From positions 7,456,501 to 7,520,500 of the forward strand of contig NZ_LT670849.1 in the NCBI RefSeq assembly GCF_900142985.1: a DNA stretch of 64,000 nt. The letters are read 5' to 3'. The notes beneath the pieces were generated by a model that saw only the letters and a program-made list of their open reading frames with translations, was not told where the DNA came from and did not search any database. Shown here piece by piece: positions 53,969 through 63,361 of this stretch (the stretch's first letter is position 1; each line of letters opens with the position of its first letter). Origin of the DNA: Bradyrhizobium erythrophlei (lineage in GTDB: Bacteria; Pseudomonadota; Alphaproteobacteria; Rhizobiales; Xanthobacteraceae). The translations under genes and the position numbers were made by a program.

Positions 53969-54553
53969 TGCGTCGCTAAGCGCTCACTGTTGCAGATGCC
54001 GAGATGGTCACGTTTCTTTCCGTCGAGCAAATAATTGGACTGTCCGCACGGATCCGTTGACTCCGGTGCCGAGACAAAAGACCTAGCGTGTGAGCCCCGA
54101 ACGAACTCACTGCGTGCCTGCCGCGACCAGGCGGCGTGTAAGTATGTTACGCGATGCACCGGCCAATCCATTGGGGCGCTTCGGGACTTTTGAAACAAAA
54201 GGACACCGCTAAGCTATTGAAAATAATGAAGTAATAAACTAGACTCGCGTGCTCGCGACCTGCGGCGTGATCCGGTGGCTGCACGACCGAGGCCGGCGAT
54301 AGTCGCAGCTCCCGGCGATTCGACCTGCGTTGTCGAGCACATCGCCCATTTCTGGATTCGCCGCACCATGCGGCACCGACGTTTTAAGTCCATCATTTAC
54401 GCTAGGCCATATTAGCTTACCCATTCGCCGCGATTTCGTGGCATGCTTGCAACAGTATGCCCGGAAATCCAGAACTTTGACTTGCGGCACTACGCACTTG
54501 CCGTCGGTTCACGTAAGGTCTCGCTCGAAATAAGATAAACATCGGGGCTACCT
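53969..54553. other. 585-bp stretch before the second Wza-like gene
   Basis: No gene is supported. It replaces the leader and first codons of copy 1, so it marks the left break of the duplication. I see no insertion-sequence ends here. Confidence 0.45.
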
Positions 54554-55804
54554 TTGGGCATTTTTCGCGTCCTGTTGGGCGTGCCAGCATTTTTTTTGAT
54601 GGCCGCATTGGGCGGCTGCGGGTGGATGTCGGTGACCGGTCCGTCCGCCACCGATATATTATCAGGCCAGCACGACCCGGTGAGCGTCAACTACGCAGTC
54701 GTCAAGGTCACCCCGAAAGTCATCGAGGTTCAATCCAGAAACCTGCCGCGGTTGACTGCGTTTAGGGAGAATCAGCGGCCGCGCGATATTACTTTCGGGA
54801 TCGGCGATATATTGGGCGTCACGATCTTCGAAGCCGCTTCAGGAGGTCTCTTCATTCCTGCCGAGGGCGGAGTGCGACCGGGAAATTTTGTTACCATTCC
54901 CAATCAAGCCGTCGATATCCACGGCAACATTTCGATCCCCTACGCGGGCTCCGTCCGTGCGAACGGACGCACCCAGGTCGAAGTGCAGGACGCCATCGTG
55001 ACTGCCCTCAAGAACCGCGCGATCGAGCCACAAGTCGTTGTGTCCTTGGTCGAACAGAAAACGTCCATGATCAGCATCCTGGGCGAAGGACGCTCGGCGC
55101 GGATTCCAGCGACCGCCACCCCTGAGCGTATGCTTGACGTCATCAGCCGAGCCGGGTTGGTGGCGACCGCCGGGACTGCGACCGGGGCCGCCGGGGCGGA
55201 AACCTGGGTGATTCTGGAGCGAAACGGTCGGCGCGCGATTGCCCCCTTTGGGGCACTCGTTTACGAGTCAGCCAACAATATTTACGTGCATCCCAACGAT
55301 ACAATCTACTTGTATCGGGAGCCACAGACCTTCCTGAGCTTCGGTGCCGTCGGTACGCAGCAGCAGGTTCCATTTGGGACCTGGCGGCTTTCGCTCGCGG
55401 AAGCGATCAGCAAGGCCGGCGGTCTTCTCGATGTCCAGGCTGACCCTGCCTCCGTGTTCCTCTATCGCGGTGAAGCGCGCGACGTCGCCGAAGCGATGGG
55501 GATCGACTGCAGGCCCTACGAAGGCCCCGTCATTCCCGTGATCTATACGATCAACCTGCGCGATCCTGCCGGCTATTTCCTGGCGAGCTCGTTTGAAATG
55601 CGCAACAAAGATATCCTCTACGTCTCGAATGCGTTCTCGGTCGAATCCACCAAGTTCATGACCTGGCTCACCACGGTCAACACCACCATCCAGGGTCCAA
55701 TAACCACCGCGACCAGCGCCTATGGCTTGCGCAACATCATCCAAGGCGCAGGAGCGGTACCCAGCGTCATAACCGCCGGCGCGACTACAGTTACAACACC
55801 GTAG
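54554..55804 (+). CDS. Polysaccharide export outer-membrane lipoprotein, Wza-like (copy 2)
   Basis: The 416-codon frame is the same protein as copy 1 from VLLGVPAFFL onward, including the lipobox LGGC and the export domain; only the N-region and the last few codons differ. Its original start has been cut off. A TTG at 54554, with GGGGC about eight bases before it, gives MGIFRVLLGVPAFFLMAALG, a short but usable lipoprotein signal with a single Arg. Within the window it is nearest to the sugar-phosphate transferase (50311) and the UDP-xylose synthase, so it may be the working pore of that pathway if translated well. Confidence 0.88.
   Translation: MGIFRVLLGVPAFFLMAALGGCGWMSVTGPSATDILSGQHDPVSVNYAVVKVTPKVIEVQSRNLPRLTAFRENQRPRDITFGIGDILGVTIFEAASGGLFIPAEGGVRPGNFVTIPNQAVDIHGNISIPYAGSVRANGRTQVEVQDAIVTALKNRAIEPQVVVSLVEQKTSMISILGEGRSARIPATATPERMLDVISRAGLVATAGTATGAAGAETWVILERNGRRAIAPFGALVYESANNIYVHPNDTIYLYREPQTFLSFGAVGTQQQVPFGTWRLSLAEAISKAGGLLDVQADPASVFLYRGEARDVAEAMGIDCRPYEGPVIPVIYTINLRDPAGYFLASSFEMRNKDILYVSNAFSVESTKFMTWLTTVNTTIQGPITTATSAYGLRNIIQGAGAVPSVITAGATTVTTP
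54565..55791 (+). repeat. Long direct repeat, copy 2 (1,227 bp)
   Basis: Partner of 21745-22971, same orientation, 32,820 bp apart. The three differences are at 54601, 54745 and 55324. Homologous recombination between the copies would remove or duplicate the whole gsp operon and giant gene. Confidence 0.92.
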
Positions 55805-55923
55805 ATTCAGCGCCGGTCAAACTCAGTCCCGAGGCTACTGCTGGCCAAATTCTCCGACATTCTCAATCGCGCGACGTTAACACCAACATATCGCAGAAAA
55901 ACGAGTTTATCCACGCGACCAAG

Positions 55924-56907
55924 CTAAGGTTGGTCAACGTTCAAGGACGCACGCAGGTCCTGGTCAGACAGGAGGCTTTCAAAATATGCGATTGTTTGGA
56001 CGAGACCTTCCTTGAGTTTCGTCCGCGGCGTCCAGGATAGCGCTTGTTTGGCTTTGGAGATATCTGGACGCCGCTGGCGCGGATCATCTTGGGGAAGTGG
56101 TTTGTGGATAATCTGGGAGGATGAACCGGTCAGACTGACGACGGATGATGCTAACTCAAGAATCGAGAACTCATCGGGATTGCCAATGTTTACTGGGCCC
56201 GTGACGTCATTTGTGGTCCCCATTAGGCTTATTAGCCCTCCGACTAGGTCATCCACGTAGCAGAAAGATCGCGTTTGAGCGCCGTCGCCGTAGATCGTGA
56301 TGTTGTGACCAAGCAAGGCTTGTACAATGAAATTCGAAACGACGCGCCCATCATTGGGATGCATGCGCGGTCCATACGTGTTGAAGATGCGAGCGACCTT
56401 GATGTTTAAATTGTTCTGGCGGCGATAAGCGAAGAACAAGCTCTCCGCGCAGCGCTTGCCTTCGTCATAACAGGCTCGTATTCCGATCGGATTGACGTTG
56501 CCCCAATATTCCTCGGTCTGAGGATGAACGCTCGGATCACCATAGACCTCTGACGTTGAAGCCTGCAATATCTTGGCATTTACGCGCTTGGCGAGGCCAA
56601 GCATGTTGATCGCGCCGTGCACGCTGGTCTTGATCGTCTGCACCGGATCGTGCTGGTAGTGCACGGGCGACGCCGGACATGCGAGATTGTAGATTTCATC
56701 GACCTCGACGTATAGTGGAAACGTGACGTCGTGGCGGATCAGCTCAAAATTCTTGTGCTCGAGCAGCGACTCCACGTTCCTGCGTGCGCCGGTAAAAAAG
56801 TTGTCGACGCAGAGTACCTGTGCCCCCTCCTTGATCAGCCGCTCGCATAAGTGAGAACCAAGGAAACCCGCGCCGCCGGTGACAAGAATTCGTTTTTCTA
56901 AATGCAT
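55924..56907 (-). CDS. UDP-glucuronate decarboxylase (UDP-xylose synthase)
   Basis: The 327-residue extended SDR converts UDP-glucuronate to UDP-xylose. The NAD site is [19 protein letters not shown]; other family blocks are [26 protein letters not shown], the catalytic triad region [11 protein letters not shown] and ACYDEGKR (Tyr-x3-Lys), then [20 protein letters not shown] and YVDDLV. This is a close match to bacterial UXS proteins. It provides UDP-xylose for a polysaccharide. The ATG at 56907 is used; a GTG three codons earlier is possible. It converges on the Wza-like copy. Confidence 0.95.
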   Translation of the reverse strand: MHLEKRILVTGGAGFLGSHLCERLIKEGAQVLCVDNFFTGARRNVESLLEHKNFELIRHDVTFPLYVEVDEIYNLACPASPVHYQHDPVQTIKTSVHGAINMLGLAKRVNAKILQASTSEVYGDPSVHPQTEEYWGNVNPIGIRACYDEGKRCAESLFFAYRRQNNLNIKVARIFNTYGPRMHPNDGRVVSNFIVQALLGHNITIYGDGAQTRSFCYVDDLVGGLISLMGTTNDVTGPVNIGNPDEFSILELASSVVSLTGSSSQIIHKPLPQDDPRQRRPDISKAKQALSWTPRTKLKEGLVQTIAYFESLLSDQDLRASLNVDQP

Positions 56908-57224
56908 CCGCCACACTTGCTGTTTTCAGGCCGCTTCGGCTTTGAAGTTCTGCTCCCCAAGCCAGCCGCCTGCATTTGACCGCTATATTTCTAATAATTG
57001 GAAACTATTTTTTTCAATATCTCACGCCAAAGTCAATAAAATGTCGTTCTAATAGTGAACGGGATCGCCGGCCCTGGGGCAGCTCAACGCTCGCATGGTA
57101 ATTCATCATGGATCCATCTTGCGGCAATTAACCATGATGGGTCCCCACCCAGCATCGAACAAAGCATTCCCGCCTCGACCGAAAGAGGTTAGACAGGCAA
57201 CGCTGAAAAGGTTTCGAGTATCGT
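56908..57224. other. 317-bp divergent promoter region
   Basis: It lies between divergently read UDP-xylose synthase and GMC oxidoreductase genes. AT-rich DNA at 56985-57050 (TTTCTAATAATTGG, AATAAAATG) suits promoters for both. A near-inverted pair TAATTCATCATGGATCC / TTAACCATGATGGGTCC at about 57100-57145 may be an operator, but this is weak. Confidence 0.4.
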
Positions 57225-58703
57225 ATGGATGATGATCGCCGCGTCATTATTGTAGGCAGCGGACCAGCAGGCGCGATGGCGGCGTATCAGCTGGTGCGTA
57301 ACGGCATTCCAGTAACGATGCTGGAAACCGGCGCCGACATACAACGCGGCACGCTCGTCAGGATGGCCGGAAGAAACCTCTATCGACATCTTCCGCAAAT
57401 GACGAAGCCGACCGGGTTCGTCGTCACCGGTGACCCACAGACCAACCTCGAATACAACTACGCCCTGGGAGGTCTTTCAAATCAGTGGACGGGTGCCGTT
57501 CCACGCTTCTGCGCAGAAGATTTCACTGCGGGTGAGCAGGTTCACGAAAAATACCGCTGGCCGGTTAACTACCACGATCTCGCCCCGTTCTACGAAATTG
57601 CCGAAAGGACAATGCAGGTCACCGCGGACCCCAGTGATGTCCCAAATCTGCCCGCCGGCTATTGTGACTATAGACACAAGTTGCCGGAAGATTGGCAGTC
57701 CGTTCGGCGGGCCGCGCTGAAAATTGGACAAGGTTTCACGACAATGCCCCTTGCCGACGGGCCGCCATTTCTCTTCCTGCGGCGCGGCACCTCATTCAAC
57801 AGCTACTCGAAATTACTTGCGATACTTCGCGGGGAGCCCGGTTTCAAGCTGATAACAAAAGCCCACGCATTAAGGCTGGAATGGGATGGAACGAAAAAAA
57901 AGGCTGTTGCCGCTATCTATTGCGACCAGCAGACCGCGGCGCATCATCGCATAAGAGCGAACTCATTTATTGTGGCGTGCGGACCGATGAATTCTCCCAA
58001 GCTGCTGTTCAATTCAACTAGCAGCGATCATCCAAACGGCATGGGTAACGGCGCCGGCCTGCTCGGTAAATATCTTCACGATCACCCCCGTGAGTGGTGG
58101 GCAGTTGATGTAGACGCCCCACTTACTTCATTATCGCCGCCTGCCTATTTAACTCGCCTCCCCCATGCCTCGTCGGATCCACTACTTGCTTCGTCGTGGA
58201 CGCTCGGCGCGTTCGGAACAATAGGTAAAATAAAGAGCCGGGTTGGACGAAAGACGACTTATTTCGGAGTACAGGTCTTCGGAACAATGGTGCCGGAAGA
58301 GAAGTACTATGTCGGTCCGGCGAAGGAGGAGAAAGACCAATTTGGTTTTCCCGCTCTTGAAGTTCACATCAGCTTCGATGAAAACGTCCTGAACAACATG
58401 GTCAGAGCGCGCAAGCACCTAATGCAACTGATGCAAGATGCCGGGCATAGGGGGACGATCAGGGACATCGTCCCGACGCTTGTTCCCGGAACAGCAAAAC
58501 ACTATGGCGGGGCGACCCGCATGCATACTTCGCCCAAGTTCGGCGTAACAGACTGCTTTAACCGGCTCCATGGAATCCCAAATGTTCTGGTTGTCGATGC
58601 CGGTTGTTTCACGACCGGCGTGGAGAAAAATCCCACTCTGACCGTGATGGCGCTGGCCGCACGCGCGGCAGACCGCCTTGCCCGTGACCTGAAGGCCATG
58701 TGA
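57225..58703 (+). CDS. GMC-family FAD oxidoreductase
   Basis: The 492-residue protein has the FAD-binding start VIIVGSGPAGAMAAYQLVRN, a GMC block (YNYALGGLSNQWTGAVPRFC), a middle FIVACGPMNSPKLLFNS and the C-terminal block (HYGGATRMHTSP, then VLVVDAGCFTTGVEKNPTLT), where a His-x-x-x-x-Gly segment and the Asn-Pro-Thr lie at the active site. Such enzymes oxidise sugar or polyol alcohol groups. The AKR gene follows after 12 bp, so the two probably act on one sugar. No signal peptide is seen. Confidence 0.88.
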   Translation: MDDDRRVIIVGSGPAGAMAAYQLVRNGIPVTMLETGADIQRGTLVRMAGRNLYRHLPQMTKPTGFVVTGDPQTNLEYNYALGGLSNQWTGAVPRFCAEDFTAGEQVHEKYRWPVNYHDLAPFYEIAERTMQVTADPSDVPNLPAGYCDYRHKLPEDWQSVRRAALKIGQGFTTMPLADGPPFLFLRRGTSFNSYSKLLAILRGEPGFKLITKAHALRLEWDGTKKKAVAAIYCDQQTAAHHRIRANSFIVACGPMNSPKLLFNSTSSDHPNGMGNGAGLLGKYLHDHPREWWAVDVDAPLTSLSPPAYLTRLPHASSDPLLASSWTLGAFGTIGKIKSRVGRKTTYFGVQVFGTMVPEEKYYVGPAKEEKDQFGFPALEVHISFDENVLNNMVRARKHLMQLMQDAGHRGTIRDIVPTLVPGTAKHYGGATRMHTSPKFGVTDCFNRLHGIPNVLVVDAGCFTTGVEKNPTLTVMALAARAADRLARDLKAM

Positions 58704-58715
58704 ACGGAGAACGGA

Positions 58716-59747
58716 TTGCGCTACAGAGAGTTTGGCAAAACGGGGTGGCGTGTTTCCGAGATTGGATTTGGCGGAGCGCGTATCGGAGGGCTCCTTGCCG
58801 AAGACGGCGGTAGGGCCGCGTCGCTGAGGACGCTGGAGGCAGCCTACGACGCGGGGATAAATTTCTACGACACCGCAGACATGTACTCGCAAGGTGAAAG
58901 CGAGATCCTTGTTGGCAAGGCCTTTCGCAAAATGCGCGATAAGGTTTTGATAGCCACCAAGGGCGGCTACTGCCTTCCAGGACAGAAGAGACTTATTCAA
59001 CTCATCAAGCCATTCGCAAAGCCCATTGTCCGGGCAATCGGCTTACGGCGCAATGCTATTCCTGAAGCTTTGTCGGGTACGGTTTCACAGGATTTCTCTC
59101 CCGGTCATATCAGAAAGGCCGTAGAGGCATCTTTGCGGCGACTGCAGTCCGACCACATTGATCTGTACCAGATCCATAGCCCGCCGCGAGATGAACTTCT
59201 CGGTGCCACGCTCCAGGATACGTTGGGACTTCTCGCGCGTCTGAAGGTGGAGGGTAAAATTCGCGAATATGGAATTGCACTCGACTCTGCTGAAGATGCT
59301 GTTCACTGCTTGGGTTTGCAGGGGATTGCCAGCCTGCAAATGCCCTTCGGGTTGATGGATCTGGAGGCGTTGGACGGCGTGCTTGATAGAGTTGCGGAGC
59401 GTCAATGTGGAGTCATCGCGCGAGGGTGTTTCGGTGCAGGCGCAATGAAACCGTCGCTATCCGAATCGGATCTACGTGCAATCGAACCAAAGTGGCCACG
59501 CGTTTTACGGATCAGGCAGCTCGCCGAGGGGATGCAGCGTTCACCGCTCGAAGCGGCGCTTCAGTTCTCGCTCGCCGTCAACAAAATCGCCGTCACCATA
59601 CTGGGGATGCGCACCCCTCAACATCTCGCGGCCAACCTGCAGTACTACGCCGCAAAGCCATTGTCGACGCAAGAGAAGGATGAGCTGTTGAACCACCGAC
59701 GCGAAGATATGTCACTTGAATCTGCAGCAGCGCATGAAAGCGACTAG
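58716..59747 (+). CDS. Aldo/keto reductase
   Basis: The 343-residue protein has the AKR catalytic tetrad in place: Asp in NFYDTADMYS, Tyr in the same block, Lys in LIATKGGY and His in IDLYQIHSPP. The TIM-barrel pattern is complete (GKTGWRVSEIGFGGARIGGL at the start, QFSLAVNKIAVTILGMRTPQ near the end). TTG at 58716 is used, with CGGAGAACGG upstream. It probably reduces a keto-sugar made by the adjoining GMC enzyme, or works in reverse; the two together could change the stereochemistry of a sugar carbon. That pairing is inference. Confidence 0.9.
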   Translation: MRYREFGKTGWRVSEIGFGGARIGGLLAEDGGRAASLRTLEAAYDAGINFYDTADMYSQGESEILVGKAFRKMRDKVLIATKGGYCLPGQKRLIQLIKPFAKPIVRAIGLRRNAIPEALSGTVSQDFSPGHIRKAVEASLRRLQSDHIDLYQIHSPPRDELLGATLQDTLGLLARLKVEGKIREYGIALDSAEDAVHCLGLQGIASLQMPFGLMDLEALDGVLDRVAERQCGVIARGCFGAGAMKPSLSESDLRAIEPKWPRVLRIRQLAEGMQRSPLEAALQFSLAVNKIAVTILGMRTPQHLAANLQYYAAKPLSTQEKDELLNHRREDMSLESAAAHESD

Positions 59748-59801
59748 TGAAAATTGGTCTAACCAAGGGCGTACCCGCCTCATTCTCGGCCGCCTTCGAG
59801 G

Positions 59802-60974
59802 TCAGCTAAGGTGACGAGCTAATCGTCGCGACGTTACCTCAGCTCCGGTCACGAAGCGGAACAGCGGACCAAAGCACATGAATGACAGCGGACCCGTAAA
59901 ATGGAGACCCGGGACAGAAGATTCGAAATCAGCACTAAGAGTGGGCGCTCCCTCGATACAATCGATCCGATCTAATATTTCCGGAGTGAGAAACTTGAGG
60001 CGAGTTACATTGGCGTCGTAGCCAGTGCCCGCGATGACAAAATCTACCTCCACATTCCTTAGACTACCTTCCCCGTCCCTCAACTTGAGCTGCACGCGTT
60101 GACCAGCGTTGCCGGCCTCAACCACCTCGTGGCGCACATGGATCGGCACCTTCCCTAGTACACGATCTTTGATCCACCACGGTGACGCAGGCCCAAAATG
60201 ACGTTTGACGAAACGCGTACGTCGTTCTCGTGGAAGCCTGTATACGATCAGAGGAAGTTGCTGAAGAATCCAGCTGTTTCTCCCAGCACCCAGCACCGTC
60301 ATGGGATTCTTGATTCTCTCCCATAGAGGACGCTCCCGCGGAGTACGACCATGGAAGATGGCTTCCTGGCCGCGAACAAAGACTTCACTGCTACCCCCGG
60401 CCTCTTGCACCAGAGCGCCGGCCTCGATAGCAGATGAACCGGCTCCGATGACCGCCACGGTCTTGTTTCGAAATTCGCTATAATCCGATATATCGAAAGT
60501 ATGCCGCATGCGGTCCGACTGCAGCTCTCGCAATACATCGGGGATCTGAGCCAATCCTGAAAGACCGGTACAAACCACCACTTTGCGGGAGTGCAGATGC
60601 TCGCCCGATGACAGTGCCAGTTCAAATCCATCTGGCCGCAAGCTAACGTTGGTGACCAGAACTTCTTCCACATCCGGCACAAACCGTTTCTGCATCTCTA
60701 AGCCATAAGCGGAAAAACTCTGCATCGTACACGGTTCAAAGTCCTCAAGCCCATGCTGCCGGCACCAATGAGGAAACGAGTGGCCATACTTTGGTACATA
60801 GATGTTCGTTGCAAACGCCAACGATTTGAGATTGATGCCGATCGGCATATTGAGCCAGAAGCGCATTGGCTCGCCGAAGATACGATATTTTACCCCCCGC
60901 GCACGGAGGTGAGCAGCCAACGACAGCCCATACGGACCCGCTCCAACAATCGCAACATCGGTCCTTGATTTCAT
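59802..60974 (-). CDS. FAD-dependent NAD(P)-binding oxidoreductase (monooxygenase-like)
   Basis: The 390-residue protein has two Rossmann motifs: VAIVGAGPYGLSLAAHLRAR near residue 8 for FAD and KTVAVIGAGSSAIEAGALVQ around 170 for NAD(P)H, plus an ATG-like FVIAGTGYDANV near 315. The layout is that of flavin monooxygenases and related enzymes, but the FMO fingerprint FxGxxxHxxxY is not seen. ATG 60974 is preferred to the one four codons earlier. It ends convergently to the AKR gene with 54 bp between, and follows the ATP-grasp gene by 81 bp on the same strand. Confidence 0.82.
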   Translation of the reverse strand: MKSRTDVAIVGAGPYGLSLAAHLRARGVKYRIFGEPMRFWLNMPIGINLKSLAFATNIYVPKYGHSFPHWCRQHGLEDFEPCTMQSFSAYGLEMQKRFVPDVEEVLVTNVSLRPDGFELALSSGEHLHSRKVVVCTGLSGLAQIPDVLRELQSDRMRHTFDISDYSEFRNKTVAVIGAGSSAIEAGALVQEAGGSSEVFVRGQEAIFHGRTPRERPLWERIKNPMTVLGAGRNSWILQQLPLIVYRLPRERRTRFVKRHFGPASPWWIKDRVLGKVPIHVRHEVVEAGNAGQRVQLKLRDGEGSLRNVEVDFVIAGTGYDANVTRLKFLTPEILDRIDCIEGAPTLSADFESSVPGLHFTGPLSFMCFGPLFRFVTGAEVTSRRLARHLS

Positions 60975-61055
60975 CCTGACAATCACCTTCGTCTCGACTT
61001 TAATGAAGCAAAATTCAACGAGAATATTGATGAGCAGGCTTACTGGTTGGCGAAA

Positions 61056-62363
61056 TCAAGCGCGTTCCACACGAGCTTGCACACGTTCCAATGCATACTG
61101 TTTAAAAAACGCGCGAGGATGCCGTAGAAAGTGGATTAGATTTTGCCCGACGTCGACAAAGGCGGGTAGCGCGTCATTAGGATCCTTAATGGCGTCGACC
61201 ATTTGACCGTCCGATCCGTTGGCCCAGTGCAGCCAGCACGCAGCATCGTTAGATGACATCGTCCGGAAAATGCGCTGCATATTCACCATCGTGGTAAGTA
61301 TGAAACGGTTACAAAAACCTGCGACATCCTCCTGCTCTCTCGAGTTGCCACTTGCCATCAGTCGAGTTACGTCCGCCTGATTTCCCGTAGCAGCAGCATA
61401 GGCTAGCGCCGGCGATTCCAGGCCACGGGCAACATCGAACGCAATCTGGTGATAAAAACGCCCGTTGAAATCAATCAGCATTGCCCTTCCTTCGGCAAGA
61501 ATGAATTCCATCTCAAAGACCCCGTAGTACCCAATACGCTCGCACAAGCGCTTTGCCTGTTCGGCGAGAAACGGATCTACTGGGGCCGGTTCGAAACCCA
61601 ATCCTGTTCCGATACGTCGTGGTTGTTGCAGAACCTTTCGGGCTGCGCGCAAAACCATTCCACCACTGATTTTTTCACGGAAACCGGAAAGCGAATAAAC
61701 GTTATTGATCGCTTCAGGGTAGTATTTCTGAACGAGCGGCGTCATGGCTACAGAAGATTGTTTGACGAATTCAGTGTCGGCCGCATAATCCCTCATGTAA
61801 CTATCAAATATCGCTTGCACGGGCTGGTCACAGCTTTTGACCACAGTCCCTTTAGTACCCGTTCGCTGCGCAAGCTGTGAGCGGGGTTTGATCAATACAG
61901 TTCTACCCGCGTCTTTGGCCAGTCTCGCTGCTTCTGTACTATTTTCTGGGAACCATGTCGGGGGGGTCTCAATTCCGACCGCCTGCGCATTTTGCATGAG
62001 GAGTCCTTTGTCGAGGATGCTCATGATGGTCTCGAGGCTCGGCTGATAAAGGTCGAAGTCGGCGCTCAACTCGTCGCGATAACGAGCCAAAGCGAAAGAT
62101 ACGGCGTCACTCGTCGCATAAATTGCTCGACGTGGTCCGGTTCGCGCTTGCATTAATAACCACTCCGCCCAAGCGCTGGAGTTCTCATATGGAGGGCATA
62201 TCAAATGTTGACTTGAGTAGCGCGAAAACCTGCCATGGCAGATCCTCAATGGATCTACTGTCATGACCCTAACCCCCGCTCGGCCCAACGAGCGCATGGC
62301 TGCTAACGTCCCATAATAATTCGCGTTAGGCAGGAGAATCGCTGCAGAGCGAGTTTCGTTCAT
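61056..62363 (-). CDS. ATP-grasp ligase (carboxylate-amine ligase-like)
   Basis: The 435-residue protein begins with a preATP-grasp part (AAILLPNANYYGTLAAMRSL, RVMTVDPL), then the ATP-grasp fold: VLIKPRSQLAQR (ATP lysine), the glutamate-rich strand GVFEMEFIL and LIDFNGRFYHQIAFDVARG (magnesium ligands). Such enzymes join a carboxylate to an amine through an acyl phosphate. The substrate is not visible; the setting suggests attaching an amino compound to a uronic-acid type sugar or a similar building block. ATG 62363 is used, with another ATG 15 bp earlier. Confidence 0.85.
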   Translation of the reverse strand: MNETRSAAILLPNANYYGTLAAMRSLGRAGVRVMTVDPLRICHGRFSRYSSQHLICPPYENSSAWAEWLLMQARTGPRRAIYATSDAVSFALARYRDELSADFDLYQPSLETIMSILDKGLLMQNAQAVGIETPPTWFPENSTEAARLAKDAGRTVLIKPRSQLAQRTGTKGTVVKSCDQPVQAIFDSYMRDYAADTEFVKQSSVAMTPLVQKYYPEAINNVYSLSGFREKISGGMVLRAARKVLQQPRRIGTGLGFEPAPVDPFLAEQAKRLCERIGYYGVFEMEFILAEGRAMLIDFNGRFYHQIAFDVARGLESPALAYAAATGNQADVTRLMASGNSREQEDVAGFCNRFILTTMVNMQRIFRTMSSNDAACWLHWANGSDGQMVDAIKDPNDALPAFVDVGQNLIHFLRHPRAFFKQYALERVQARVERA

Positions 62364-63361
62364 CGCGAGATCTCGCATAATGCGGCTGTTGAGGCGCGTG
62401 CAGTTCGAATCCGCGAGAGGTCAAATTTGGCCAACCAGGCGCCCTTATTAGATTGCAGCATTCGAACAGCCATGCCGACGATGGTAAGAATGGTCGTCGC
62501 CAACATATCGCTTTGCTCAGGCATGCTGATTGTCTCGGGCGGTATTCGCGAAGTTCAAGACGTGCGCATTTCTTGCTCGATTACTGTCAAGCTATGTTGA
62601 TCTGCAATAAGCCGAATTAAATCAGGTATACTGTTTATCGTACCAAAACCGCATCAAGTCGCCCAAGGTTCGACAACAAAAACGCTGGGAAGGAGATTGA
62701 ACGCAAGCTTGCCTTGTCGTTAAGAATAACAGTCGCTCTTCGCAGAAGGTTTTTCTCGGTTAGCGACGCTAAATGTTATCAATTATGTGTACTCCGGTTT
62801 GCAACTCGTCGACGCGCGAAGACTAATGCGAAAATACATCAAGGGCTGTGAAGCGTGGCACAAGTTCAAACTCGTGAACATAGGACATCGGTCTCTGCGA
62901 TCACGTGATGTCCTTCTGAACCCCCGGCGATCCTCCACGTGATTAACGTTTAGCCGAACTTGAATCGTGCGCCCCGGGTTAGACACCCCAGCTAGGGATC
63001 GCTGGCAGGTGCTCAGGGCCTCGTCACGAACAAATCGCGAATAAAAAGAGTATTTAAATACCTTTAATTTGCTATAGCTACGGGAGGGCCACAATTGCCC
63101 GCCTGTGCGTTTTCCGTGCCCAAGCGGTATTTCAGGCGTCGTACCCCAAACGTTTTCCTACGCCCCTGGGAAAGGCTGGTTGGCGGACAGGTTGGGCAGT
63201 CGCGATCTTCGTCTAGTGTGCGGCTTCGCTTCAGTGCGGTTGCGCGTAATCGGGGCCTTCGCGGCGCTCAAGTTCGGACGCCAGAGGCACGTTTTTTAAA
63301 TGCCAGTTCCGTGGCCGGTTGCTGCCACCTGACTAGGATGCTTGGGGAAATGCGAGCCGGA
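62364..63361. other. 998-bp stretch without a secure gene
   Basis: Frames at 62783-63094 (minus) and 63095-63496 (plus) have no known motif; the latter runs into the real minus-strand gene. The long gap may hold promoters for the ATP-grasp gene and relic DNA. A T-loop-like GTTCGAATCC near 62404 does not belong to a tRNA fold. Confidence 0.45.

Noticed and set aside
62395..62420. T-loop-like GTTCGAATCC, also GGTTCGAATC near 23308
   Set aside because: No acceptor or anticodon stem can be drawn around either, so they are not tRNA genes.
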